From the NCBI GenBank assembly GCA_942159475.1, contig OW804098.1, forward strand, positions 110,862,620 to 110,926,619: DNA of 64,000 nucleotides, given 5' to 3'. Below, piece by piece: positions 1 through 12,200 of this stretch (position 1 is the first letter of the stretch; each line of letters starts with the position of its first letter). The position numbers and the translations under genes were made by a program. The notes below the pieces were generated by a model. It was not told the DNA's origin, did not search any database, and was given only the letters and a program-made list of their open reading frames with translations. Source of the stretch: Sthenelais limicola (taxonomy: Eukaryota > Annelida > Polychaeta > Phyllodocida > Sigalionidae).

Positions 1-1429
1 ATATCCGAGTTGTATGTATACATGTACCAAATTTCAAAACAGAGTATTGGATATATCCGTGCATTTTTATGTTCATCTTATGGACTATATTTAGCTACTT
101 TACTAGTCAGACTGTCCATTGTCCACCAAAAGAAATGGAAAACTGTTTTAAATAATAACAAACTCAAACCTAATGAAATATCCCAAAATATGTTCATGAT
201 CCCACCATCATGATCCCCACATCATTACACGTATGCAAAAGCATTTTGGGAATAGTTGAATCAATCTTTTTTGTTTAGTATTTTGCTCCAGGTCAGTATT
301 ATGCCCTTCTCAATTATTTGCAATTGCAAGAGTAATCATTAGTATCAAATTACATTTACTTTTGCGCATCACATTTATATTTGCACATGTTATATCATAT
401 TATGCAAGCATTACATTACAATTTAGCAAGATAATATAGGTATATATGAGTAGTTCTCCCAAACCTGAAATCAAATGCCCCCAGCATTTGATTTCAGGTC
501 ATTTTTTTTTAGAAAAAAAGATAATTCGGTGAATCTCTACCATCTTTACCTTACATACAGTAGGGAATGTCAGCATAATGCAGACGAAGTTTGGGAAGGC
601 TGCGACAAATATTTTGATTCTTACACCATGCTTAAGATAACTTTATTTTTGCCCATTATTTTGCATTATTTTCTCCATATTTAACCCGATTCCCTATTGG
701 GAGAATTACCCATTATGACATAAGAATAGAACCACTAGGGGAAAATGAAGGTGTCTGAAATTTGGTGTAGAAATCGAAATGTCTGCCACAGCCTTCCCAT
801 ACTTTGCCTAAATTACGATGATTAGGACTGCCATACATGAGCCAAAATAGAGGGATCTCTTTATTCCTAATAATTATGGCATAACGATGACGCTATGACA
901 TAATGGCAACATTACAACAAATGTTCACTGCAATTCAACAGCATCTATATTTATCAATTATGTTATACCGTCAGGTGACGGCAACAAATACAAGCAGGCC
1001 TAAACAACTATTGGAGGCAAGGGCAAAAATGCATAAAAATGTAAATCATTTTAAATATCGTTGGGTGGCGGTCGTGGGGAATGAATGGATATTGAAACTG
1101 ATTGGCCGAATAAATCCAAGGGAACTTGGATCTTTTATTCCTAAATAACAGATAATTAGTGTATAAACAAGGTGTGAGGCTCCCTTGCTGTGCACATTTA
1201 AACCAGCGCGAAAAAGGTGTACCATGAAAGCTAAGATAGTGTAAAGAAGTCTAAGGGTTTTAGCCCATAGGTTCAGTAAGATGAAGAAGTGAGACAAGAA
1301 GTCCGAGGTTGTAGTTTGTCTGGATTCGGCCTAGGCGGTGGTGACTCAGCGAGTACCTAGGTCCTAGTCTTTCACTTTATTTATACTCCAAAATCATGAA
1401 TTATTCATATAATCAAACCCAGGAAATAT
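1..1429. other. AT-rich stretch without recognised gene
   Basis: Only short chance ORFs are seen, with no domain, no convincing splice-site pairs and no repeat ends. I see nothing to annotate. Confidence 0.5.
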
Positions 1430-1792
1430 TCCACTGGCTCTTCCCCTTCCCTCTAATTGGTTGAGGGAGAGAGGATCTTCCCTGCCCACACGCTGACCTC
1501 TGCTCCCCATGCAGAGACCATAAATGGAGTGCATGCAAGTTGGATCCCTCTCCTCAGCCTTCCCCCTCCCACCCCTTACTCATAGATCCCAAGGGTCGTG
1601 CCAGCCCCCCCCCCCCCCCTCCCTCTTAGCCCTTCCCCCCTCTTGATAAACCCAGAGCAGTGGATACAGTAATTAGGTCGGGCTGGGGGAGGCGGGGTGA
1701 GCTCTGAGTGGCTCATCTCCCCCTCCCTCCTGGCCAGGCCATGTGTGGTGTGCATGCCCCGACCATGATCAGGGCTAAATAGGTAGGATCTT
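1430..1792. other. GC-rich C/G-homopolymer island
   Basis: A GC-rich patch in AT-rich surroundings, with a run of about 15 C near 1605-1619, many CCCTCCC blocks and one GC-box-like GGGGAGGCGGGG. Two loosely similar segments contain GTGCATGC. There is no ORF or TATA box, so promoter function is not shown. It could equally be low-complexity sequence. Confidence 0.35.
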
Positions 1793-2432
1793 GGGCCTAA
1801 AGATTTCAGTTCTTTACAATAGAATTTATATCAGTTTCTGACATGGGGTAACTAAAACCGTGTAGATTCTCCCATTATTATTGTATATATTTTAAAAACA
1901 TAAATACAATTGATATCCTACAAAGCCTCTTTCAATTATAACGGGAAAGCAAAACTATAAAAACGTTTGCCTTGGAATTTGCGCAATCAAAATGGCTTTT
2001 TGTTCTTGGAAACTGACATCCTGTCAAGTATAAATTACAATAGTGTATTAGCAACGATTAAGAAAATCAGTAGAAATAATCTTCATATAATATTGAAATT
2101 TATCGATGTTGGCCGCCAAAATAAGGCCTGGTTGTACTGCAAAGTTTAATTACATTTAGGATGGTCTCCTCCAAAACCTAAATGCAATATGATATTAATG
2201 AATATTTTAGGGACATTTTATTACTTTGAAGTTAATAATATATATGTTGTAACGGCAACACACAAATTCCAAAACAATATTTTCCAAATCTAAATCAGTT
2301 CAAATGTATAATTACATGAATATTGTTAATTTTTTCATAATAATGCGATCATCCTATATACTGGTAGTAGATACCCTAGGCTAGAAAACCAAATGACACC
2401 CGATTGGGAGAATTAATCCTATGCAACATGGA
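1793..2432. other. AT-rich, nothing recognised
   Basis: No coding, RNA or repeat signal was seen here. Confidence 0.4.
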
Positions 2433-2592
2433 TGGGTTTTTACCTAAGTGGGTCTTTACCTAGGTGGCTTTTTACCGGGTGGGTTTTGCACCTGGGTGGC
2501 TCTTTACCGGGTGGCTCTTTACCGGGTGGCACTTTACCAGGTGGCACTTTACCGGTGGCTTTTTACCGGGTGGCTTTTTACCGGGTGGCAAT
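2433..2592. repeat. 15-bp minisatellite
   Basis: About ten imperfect tandem copies of GGGTGGCTCTTTACC, with variants such as GGGTGGCACTTTACC and GGGTGGCTTTTTACC. The open frame across it is a by-product of a unit length divisible by three, not a gene. Confidence 0.85.
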
Positions 2593-2879
2593 TCGCCTGA
2601 CACCTGTTTCCTGTTTAATTAATTGGCTGCTAAGCATCACCCAATTAAATCTGCCTTCGTCTAAAAATGTACTCTCCTTGCTACGATCTAATTTCATTAG
2701 GAGACATAATTATGGTGTCATAATAAGGTGGAATTGTGCACCTAGTGACCGCAAGCTAAATATAGATTGTTAGCCTTGGATAGTGATAACGGTGTTTGTA
2801 ACAATGGATGAGAATTAAGAATGAAAATGTTTGTAAATGTCTCCAAGATGGCCAACATAATGTACTTATTAAAGCACTA

Positions 2880-3243
2880 AAGCTGCATTCTCCGCTATTA
2901 CGGCAAGCATAATCTTGCCAAATGATTTATAGGACTAAATATATATATAAGTTGCTGCATCTATCTATGGGTCAGATTTTAATAAAATGTACAATTCAAC
3001 TTGACCTTCGCCAATCTTTCAAATAACCCAAACTTCAGACGAAAATAAAGTTCAAAATACAATTCAATCTAACCAAACAGATTGCTAAAATGCAATGCAG
3101 AAAATATTTGAATTTACCTAGTATTGGTCAAATTGCAGCCTTATGTAGCCTAATTTCCTAAATGTGTACAACTGCCAATTGTACATTTTCAGAAAATCTG
3201 ACCCCTATACAAGAACTGAAGTAGAATCCGCAGAGAGCAAAAA
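2880..3243. mobile_element. MITE-like dispersed repeat, split by another MITE
   Basis: It begins with AGCTGCATTCTCCGCTATTA and ends with a segment like AGAACTGAAGTAGAATCCGC. The same two landmarks occur in the same order at 16961-17090. A 236-bp inverted-repeat element sits inside this copy. The outer borders are approximate. Confidence 0.5.
2969..3204. mobile_element. GGGTCAG-family MITE (236 bp)
   Basis: Inverted ends GGGTCAGATTTT...AAAATCTGACCC are flanked by the direct 4-bp repeat CTAT (2965-2968 and 3205-3208), a target-site duplication. It has no ORF, so it is a non-autonomous DNA transposon. Its ends match those of the 3.2-kb element at 19330. Confidence 0.8.
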
Positions 3244-3988
3244 GTAGAAATCTTTGACTGACGTAGCGTTCACCTTTTATTAAAGGACGGGACTAAATAC
3301 ATCAAATGACAAAGCAGAGGCAACATGATTTCATTCAGCATTTTTGTTATAATTGTTTAATAATTATTATAAATGCCCCTGCATGCCAAGCCAAAGTAGT
3401 TCACAGAAGGCATTTGAAGAAATAAACTTCCTCAATCCAAGCCTCAAAAAGGAAATTGTTTGTATCTCGGTGTTGAAATTACAAGGATGACAAATGAGTT
3501 CTGTCAATACAATTTGTTTAAAACAAGTGACTAATTTAACTTCTTCCTGGAAATTGCATGTCTTAATATTGTGGAAACATAAATACTATATGGAATAATT
3601 CATGTTTGGCTCTGCATACTATCTATGATAATTATACTTGTATACATCATGTCAAAACCTTGTATTACAAATGAGAATTCAACTTAAGATATTAATACAA
3701 TATAAGACCACAAAATGACCATTGGGTATGTGCAAGTTAATCTAGATGTCAATCAGTTATGCTTAGGTATTAACTGAGAGACAATGGGTTGGTTGACTTA
3801 TTTATTTCTTGATGGGAAATCATGTATTCTCAACTCTAAATTAATATGCAAATCCATGTATTATACCACGATCGGGGGTTGTACACACTGCAAATGAGTG
3901 AATACATGCCATGGTGTTTTGTTGAAAGGATCCACGCGTGAAAATATGAACTTTTTTTTGCCTAAATCTAAGAAGCCTTCTCATTGGG
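3244..3988. other. AT-rich, nothing recognised
   Basis: No gene or repeat ends were seen. Confidence 0.4.
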
Positions 3989-4130
3989 TGACGTTAGGCT
4001 CGCTCATGACGTCACGCCTATTTGTGACGTCATATGCCATACGTTTCGTCGTGATTAGCCAATCGGTTGCACGCTTGTCTAGCGCTTTGGTATAAAAAAA
4101 ACAATATGGCGGGTCATCGAGAGAAGCAAG
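3989..4130 (+). promoter_or_regulatory. Orphan promoter-like cluster: CRE x2, CCAAT, TATA, splice donor
   Basis: In order: a TGACGTTA half-consensus (3989), two perfect TGACGTCA CRE/ATF sites (4007-4014 and 4025-4032), CCAAT (4059-4063) and TATAAAA (4091-4097). A short segment with an ATG at 4106 ends at AAG|GTAAAT (donor at 4131). Normal TATA spacing would put transcription start near 4120, downstream of that ATG, so the ATG may not be used. No downstream exon was identified. It may drive a non-coding RNA or a mobile element. The motifs are seen; the promoter role is inferred. Confidence 0.45.
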
Positions 4131-4188
4131 GTAAATAAATAGTTTGTTTCTTCAATTTATTTTAAAATATAAGATTGTGGTATAAAAA

Positions 4189-4281
4189 TAGGATGTAACT
4201 CGGTTAGTTTCTGACTTACTGTACACGATGGCCACTCGTTTTTTTGTGCAGTAAGTCAGAAACCAACCTCGTTACATCCTA
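4189..4281. repeat. Long hairpin: 33-bp inverted repeat with 27-nt loop
   Basis: The arms at 4189-4221 and 4249-4281 differ at only three positions. It lies about 60 bp downstream of the promoter-like cluster, on what would be its transcript. It could be a short foldback MITE or a small-RNA precursor hairpin. No target duplication was found. Confidence 0.6.
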
Positions 4282-4599
4282 TCATATTATCAATGAAATG
4301 AAAATGAATATAAAGAACAATTCCATTACTCACCTTATCAAATACTTTGCTATTGATGGAAGACATTCTGTAGCATTTCCTTCTTGTACTACCTGCTCTT
4401 GAAATATTTTTTTTTTTTTTTTCTTTTTTTTTGCTATTGAAGTATTGATGCTACTGATGATTGATATTGATGCTACCAATGATCGATATTGAGGGCCTGT
4501 TGGTACTATCTTTGACTTTCAGTGGATCGGTGTCATTGTTTTTTTCATCTAATATATAAAACTCTAGAAGGGTTTTTTTGTCCCACGTGTTCTGGGAAT

Positions 4600-4935
4600 C
4601 TGGGATGTCCCCATCTGTTTTTTTTGTCTCTACAGGTCTGTCGACACTGTCTGGAGACCATCATATGTGGTTTGTGAAAGTATCTGGGATGAAAATGTGA
4701 TCTTGAAGCTTTTTTTATATTGGGATCTCTACGCTGTATTTTTAGCCTGAGAAAGCTTCTGTGGGATACTACATCATGAAATACTTATAAAAGAAAATAA
4801 ACTATAGATGTAATTTAGGCATGTAAACCCGGTAAATGATTACTGCAATCCGGATGTTTAGACGCACTAATTTATTGAAATATTACCCAATGCGTTTCAA
4901 CCCAGGTGGGCCTTCGTCAGGGGTTGTGCCTACAA
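4600..4935 (-). mobile_element. Dispersed repeat, 3' portion of a retroelement-like unit
   Basis: Read on the minus strand, the part at about 4610-4760 is homologous to sequence split by the transposon at 36157-38782 (36040-36156 plus 38783-38820). It thus serves as an empty-site copy. At 4890-4920 the minus strand reads CCTGACGAAGGCCC then GGTTGAAACG, followed by an AATAAA. This style of tail is common near the 3' ends of retroelement repeats. The family is not assigned. Confidence 0.45.
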
Positions 4936-5225
4936 AGTATGGTTGCTAAGTGTTGCACATGTGTACACATGTGTAAGAATGTGCGCTTGGTTGTGATTGG
5001 TCATCGATGCGAGTTGAGCCGAGTGGTAGATAGCAAAATGAGATTAGAGATAAAAATGGTTTATTGAGATAGTTTAGTAGTTGGAAAAAAATTTTGTTCA
5101 TATATAATATGTGAAAAAATGATAATAATGGGGTGGGAAAGGATCTATATTTTGAAGTCCTTCTAGTTAGGTGGAAAGAGAGGATCTATAATTTTAAGTC
5201 CTCATATAGGTGTTATAGTTACAAA

Positions 5226-5489
5226 TTATGTTTTATGTAGATATCTGTGTTGAACTAGAATGGTGGCTAGTGCCCGGCCGACTTCTCTGTCGAGGGTTTT
5301 GACAGTGTGCATGATGTGGTATAGTGTGGTAGAGATACCCTCAGAAGGTGTCTTATCGAAGTCCTCCATCGCCGTCAGTTCAATGTAAGCTTCATCTTTA
5401 GGTAGCGATGGTGTTGGGAACTCTAGGCTGCGTTTGGAAGTGACGGGAGGGGTATTCACTTTTGGTTCGGTTGTGGGTGTGACAGCCAA
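5226..5489 (-). pseudogene. Unrecognised 87-codon ORF, possibly part of a mobile repeat
   Basis: An open frame with plausible coding composition: Pro/Thr/Ser-rich start, then an acidic segment and a helical-looking end. No family is recognised. It lies just upstream, on the minus strand, of the retroelement-like tail at 4890-4935, so it may be the end of that element's ORF. It could also be chance. Confidence 0.25.
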
Positions 5490-6049
5490 AATAAACTATA
5501 GCTATTGAAAAAATTGCACAAAATGCATCTCAACTGACATAACAATTGCCGTGCAATTTGACCTAACGTCTCAATCAATTACAAACCTCCATCGTGCCAT
5601 TAGGTATTAGTGTGGTCAAATGCTATGAATGACAAGAACTGTATTTTCTATCTAATTATGGAAATAATTTTTTCTTCTTTGATTCCTTACTTAGAAATAC
5701 AATATGTGGAGTCAAATTCAAAATTTTAATTAATTTCCTTCTTTTTATAATTAAAGTTTGATATACATATGCAGGCATGATAGTCTTTTATTCTTGAAAA
5801 AAACGAATAAAATCCTATGGTACAATTAAAATATGACCGTTTGGAGGAAAATATTCCATTTGAAGATTCTAAATTCTTAATTCGAATTCAATGAAACAAA
5901 AATCATAATCACTTGAAACTTAGAAAAAATTCAGGCTCCTAGTATCAATCTTATGCCTTATGAACAAAAAGAACATGGTGGTTTAAAAAAAGAACAGCAA
6001 ATAAAGTCCCTAACTTAGGTGGTGTGTGTGTTGACACCCGTGTATTTCT
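5490..6049 (-). other. 3' flank of the fibrinogen-related gene
   Basis: This is the presumed 3' UTR and downstream sequence. A minus-strand AATAAA near 5787-5793 is a candidate polyadenylation signal. Nothing else was seen. Confidence 0.35.
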
Positions 6050-6294
6050 TTAATTAGGCTTTCTGATCATCATTGCCACTTTCTTTAGTGAGTAGTAATG
6101 GCCTTTCCAGGTGAACCAGATAACACCTTCACCATTCAGCCTGTTGTTATAGCGACCATTCAGGTTAGCAGCATGACAGTAGTTGTACCACCACCCACCC
6201 CAGTATGCATTGGCACAACCTTTCCCGAAATCCAAATCATTGTCTTGGTCGAATGTACTGAACCTCATGCCCTGGTGGATGGCCAGTGAGTCCC
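6050..6294 (-). CDS. FReD gene exon 5 (C-terminal half of the fibrinogen domain, stop)
   Basis: The acceptor TTGCAG precedes 6294 and the exon enters in phase 1. It encodes the calcium-binding acidic cluster DQDNDLD, the second disulphide ([11 protein letters not shown]...YNYC), [10 protein letters not shown] and the domain terminus [22 protein letters not shown] before TAA. All the usual fold-defining residues of this half are present. Confidence 0.93.
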
Positions 6295-9200
6295 CTGCAA
6301 TGGAAATTTCACTGAACAAAATCACATTCATCAGATTCCAACCAATATTTAACTAAGGTAAAGTAATAATGTAAAGATTAATTTGAAATGAATCTGCTTG
6401 TAAATGCGGGAATAGCAGCAACTGTTCAAAACTCAACGACTACCAAACTGCCTTTTTCGTCTGGATTTTGTTAGTACTCTCCCAGCATACCCTTCTTCGT
6501 TCACAGGCTAACTAGGCTGGGCACAGATCGAACGTGAAAAAGACTGAGAGAAAACAAGGATAAATTCGTTTGACCAGGTTTATTGACCTCGAAACACATT
6601 TACAAGCTTAAAGTGCAAGAGCATAATTTGAACAACAGAAGTAACAAAAGAACTTTTATGGTTAAAAATAAGGCTGATCATAGACATCAGCCCTACGGGT
6701 ACAAAATATTTTAGCCCGTGTACAAAGGATTGTATCACCCTTGGACTATCAACTAGGGCCTGGCCACCCTTGCCAACCTGTGACAGGATGTGCTCTGTAG
6801 GATTCCCTACCGACAAAGCTGTGTCAACCGCAGCTGGCGGCTGGGTCGGGGAGTTCCCAAGAGACACGCTCTTGAAGGACAGGCCCTTCTTTGCAGAAGA
6901 GGTCCCTGGTCTGAACATTTGGTCAGACCACTCTCTTGCACAGCCGGATCCCAAACCGCGGCCCACACAAAGCGGGTCCGCAGGTTAATCGCGGAGAGGA
7001 CACCAACTGTGCCACCAAGGGGACACTTAGAGCGAGCTGTGCCTGACTGAGACAAGGGACCCAGTCTGCCACCGACAGCGGGGGTCGAACACTCACAACA
7101 CCAATCTGAGGTGACAGGTCCCTGACCACCGTCAGGACCGCTCCCTGTTGGTAGATGGGTTGCCCCATATTGTCACCCACAGAGAACGTCAAGACAGACT
7201 ATTGCAGATCAATCTGCGGCAGGTTGTCTCGAGCTCAACTGCTCCTCCAGCTGTTGGTTCTTCTTTTGATCCTCCTCTTCCTTTAGAAAGAGAGCGGATT
7301 GCTCTAAGGCAAGCACCTTTGCACATGCCTCAGCTGCGGCTTCCACCTCAACTTGGCGACGTGGGGTCACTATCTGCACCTCTTCCAGCTGCCTAGCCAA
7401 ATCCTCAGCTTTGTTGGCAGCCTTCTGACAAGCCTGTGCGTCTTGCTGAGCCTCGGCATGAAGGCGTTCTTCTTCAGCAATTATATCTGTCTGAAGTTGC
7501 AGCCTAACGCAGTCAGCTTCTTTGCACTCTACTCACAGAGCTTCGTGCTGTGCGAGCCTCGCATACTCTTCCTGAGCATCCACGGATGACGTCCTCGGTG
7601 GATAGTCCCTCCCTGTTTGTCACCGTGAATTCCTTGAATGAGGTTGTGCTTGCAACAGACGATTCTCAGCCTGGGTACCTGGTTTTCCTTATGGACGCTA
7701 TCAAGTTTCCGGGTGAGTATGCTGATTCGCTCAACCATCAACACCTGTTCAGACAACTTCTGATTTAGGTCTGCACAGAGTTGGGCTATCTGGTCGCGAT
7801 TATCAACCAGTAGCAGGGCGTCATCCAGGGGCTTATAGCACTCTGTGATGTCTCCATAGAAACCAGTAACGGCGTCTGTCAGAGCAACCCGTAACATGTT
7901 CTCACATTCCTCCACCTTCGCATGAGAAGTTGTGATGGCTTCACAATCTACCTGGGGCAGAGGAATAGGGATATCCTTATGGCTGGCCTCAACGCCTCTG
8001 TGGTTGGCAGAGTAGGAGCTTTCCCTTGAGCAGCCGAAACCACTCGCTTTGATCCAACCGCATGGGGGATCTTGAACCTCAGATTGCATAGTAGCACGAT
8101 ATCCCCAATCTCGGAATGTACGTGGGTTTGGCGCCCTTGAGCTTGGACATAACACTTGGTAAGGCGTTTTTCCTAGCAATATTGTGGGTCTTGCGGGACC
8201 CATGTGCTACCAGATCCGACCGGCGATCGGGAGGTATGTCACACGACCCAATGGGACACATCCATGTCGGCGTTATGGGGGTGTGGACCTCGCCCAAGTG
8301 CCGGAGGAACAAGAGCTTACTCTTGAATAACAGAGGGGTCAGTTTTTTCAAGTGTGCTGTTTTGCCTAAATATGATATTTCACGCCTTATCAGTATCAAT
8401 ATGCGTTGGATCTTGAAGATATTCGGAATCGGAATCGGAATCTTTGAGTGTTGTTACAAGTATCGTTATAAACCTATATTATTAATGTTCTTCGAAAAGC
8501 TAAGGCAGGATCATTACTGGCAGGGCTCAACTCCCATCAACCATCACTCACTCACCTATGCCACCTAGGCCTACCACCCACTATGAAACAATCATCCGCC
8601 ATTCAACCTGCCTCATTCACCTCTCTGCCATTGACGTATAAGCACCCACCCACCCACTCCTATCATCATCATCTCAATACTTCGACCATCTACTCCGCTC
8701 ATCAATTTTTTTTAACAAATCAAAACATTTATTATAATATTTATCAAGCTTTTTACCATACTTTTACAAAATCAAAACAAATCAAAATCAATTTTACAAA
8801 ATAAAAATCAATTATTCCCGGATATATGCCGCTGAGAAGGTTGAGGTGTCCATAGTTAGGCAGGGGTACATACATAGAGCAAAGAGACTGCGCAGTTTCA
8901 TGAGAAGAGCAGCAAGAAAAAGGAGAATAGAAGGAGAATCATCTCTACATACCTGGCGGTGATGCACCATCAAATGCTCCAACAGTCATCCTATATTTCT
9001 CTGCCTCTTCAGCAACGGCAAAGTTGTCATAGTATACAGTATACTTCTCATTCTCCATAGACTCAAGATCTACTCTTAATCTGGTCTGGCCTGCCGTGGT
9101 AGTCAGGGCGTGGATCCTGTCATTACCAAACCAGTGTTCTCCATCAATACTGCCAAAACCCTCTTTATAGGTGTCCCAATCTCTGTAGAAGTCAATACTT

Positions 9201-12200
9201 CCATCTTGTCGTCTCTGTATGACCTGTATTAAGATAAGATAAGATAAGAAACTACTTTATTCTTCCAACTCGATGAGTACAAAGGGTACACATGAAATAA
9301 TGATAATAGATAATTAAGATACAGATAGTATTACATCGTGTAAAACAAAGACTTTGTATTGTATTAAGCAAACTAAGCAAGGGTTATAGTATATGGGTCA
9401 GATTTTCAGAAAATGTACAATTCACCTTCGCCAATCTTCTCAAATAATGCAAATTTCAAATAACGCAAATAAAAAAAAATATAGTTCAACCTGTATTGCA
9501 TAATGTACAACAACGACTTTGTATTGTAATGGGCTAACTAATCAAGGCTTATATATAAGCATTCATAGTGTCTGAGACAAACCAACCGAAAATGTACAAT
9601 TGGCAACTCTAAACATTTATGAAATTTTACCAAATCAGACGAAAAAATGTTGAACACTGGGCACATGCCTACCCAAGTTTTATACAGTAGTATCGGATTG
9701 ATTTAAAGTATCTGTTTTGCTATGTTAAAGCTAATTCTAGTCTTAAATGTGGGTTATTTTAGAGGATTAGTGAATGTGAAGTCTACATTTTCTGAAGATC
9801 TGACCAATGTGTGTCACTCATTAGTTCTTTTGCCTCTGGCATAGCATCATGATTTTTTTCAAAAAGGGTCGCTCTGCCAATCGGTTTTGCCTCATGCTAC
9901 GATTGGATTTAGGTATTTTGAAAATAATGAATCATTAGGCATTTGCATGTCTGTTATAGTTCCTTTATTTAACCAAGTAATATAAAACTTAGGCATGTGC
10001 CTGCCCATTTATCTTTGGGTATCAAGCTATTTGCCTGATTTACACCCCAACCCTGTGCATGCTGGGATAGATCAGATCTGATCTTACATACAAATATTTT
10101 ACAATATCTTATCGAAAATCTTTTCAGCAATATTATACTTTGGCTGAATGACCCAAACAAAGCAATTGCATGATGGGAAAGATGAAGTCTTCCTTTATGG
10201 AAACATCTAAAACACATGTAACTGTTTAAATATTATATTGGCCTGAAATGAAATGAAAAAAACCCCCAAAAAACATGGCTACTTCAATGAGATCACTGTT
10301 AAATATCCCATGCTGGACCAATCGCGACTGCCCCGACCTCTCAGAAGAGGAGTATCGCCACTCAACTAAAAATTGAATCCGTCGCCTGATTACCCTGTCC
10401 TTTCCCAATATACCGCATGTTGTATATCTCGACCTGTTATCCAACTTCAACACTACATACGGCCGTCTAGTTAGTCTTAATTGAAAGCTATATTAAGTGG
10501 CTACCTTTTTGATTGGAGGGATAGATACATTTACGGTACACAAACAACAGGATCAGTATCAGATTGTGGTCCTAACGATACCACTAGCCACTACAACAAT
10601 GCCTTTGCTTAGTATGCACACGCTTGCCTCCCTGCTCCCACAGTAGCGGCGATGGCCACTACTGTGGGGAGCAGGTATTACACACAAACATTAACAAGGA
10701 AGAGAGAGTGGAGTAAGCAGAGTGGGGTGGTTGGCAGTCATTAAAAGTGAGAAAAAAGACAACTATAAGAACGAAAACAGAAAATAAAATAATATCCTCT
10801 AGGTCTATATCTAGCGGGCTAAATTTCTGGACATAACATGTTTTCCATAGCTCCCATAATTCCATTCAAATCAAGATTCAAGATGGTGGACATGAATAGA
10901 GAGATCTATGTTAACATCAGAGTTTTACAGATATAGAAACTTACTTTCATAATTACATTTCAACATTCAATTATGAAAGGGAAGAATTAGTTCTTATTAT
11001 AAACTATTTAATTTTCTATTATACTATTATTGGCAAAATTAAAATAGTTAGAGAGACAGATCCTTGTGTTGATCTTGCCGGAGAGATTACTTCCCCCACC
11101 CCTCCCCCAAAACTCTGAGACTTATGTTTACAAATGAAATTGTATAAGATATCACATTGAGGATTTGACTTGACCTGAAACATAGTTAAAATGCATTGTA
11201 TCTATTGTTACAGAATCGCTTAAGGGGGGAATTGTTTTTATATGAATCACATGTTAACTTTTCTTTATGTCTAATGGATGTTATGCTTTGTTCAGATTCG
11301 CTCAGGTTTGCTACCAGAATCGCCCCGATTCGTTATGTCTTGTGTGTCTTATGTTCTTCAGATTCGCTTAAACCATTCGCCAAGTCTGACCTGCTTTAGG
11401 TTCGCTTTTTGTATAAATACAGGGTAAACTGATTATGTCATCATTAATAAACCTGGCGTTCCTCTAACACCTTGATTGTTACACTCCTTCATCACTTAAG
11501 AGGACTTCTAGTCGAATAAGCCAAGACCTAGTCAATTAAGGAATAACTAGATGAGACGATTCACATCTACTAGACCACCAGATTCAGATCCACCAGACCT
11601 CCAGATTCTGAAGCGAATCTCATCTGATCCGTAGCTATGAGTTATAATGCATATGGGTCAGATTTTCAGAAAATGTACAATTAGCAGCTCTACACATTTA
11701 GGATATTCTGCTAAATTAGGCTGAAAAATGATGAATTCAGGGTATATTTTAGTATATTTGGTATCGCATTGATTTAAAGTATCTGTTCTGTTCTGTTAAA
11801 CTGCATTTTGAAGCTTATTTTCGGCTTAAATGTGGGTTATTTGAGAGGATTGGTGAAGGTGAATTGTACATTTTCAGAAAATCTGACCCATATGCATCGC
11901 TAGAGAACCTTTGGGATGAGGACGAGCCTCTACCCTACATTCCTCACGATCCTTATTACATTCGCAATAATCGATCCCTCAAGACTATATATAATCCGTT
12001 TTTAGGTAAAAATGGCATAAGTCGGAAAATATTAATTTGAGATATCATTATATTTGAAAAGAGGAGATCAAGCTGATTCCAATGATAGTAAACAGTAGGT
12101 CACCTCATAAGTATTTCTATATTTTAAGTTTGATAGTTTTATTTTTGAAAACAAAAGTTTGCAATGTTTTTTGATGGGTAACTACCAGTAAAGAAACTAA

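Noticed and set aside
1430..1792. CpG-island promoter
   Set aside because: GC-rich mainly through C- and G-runs, with few CpG and no adjoining exon.
2432..2773. 113-codon ORF over the 15-bp minisatellite
   Set aside because: Same artefact of a unit divisible by three.
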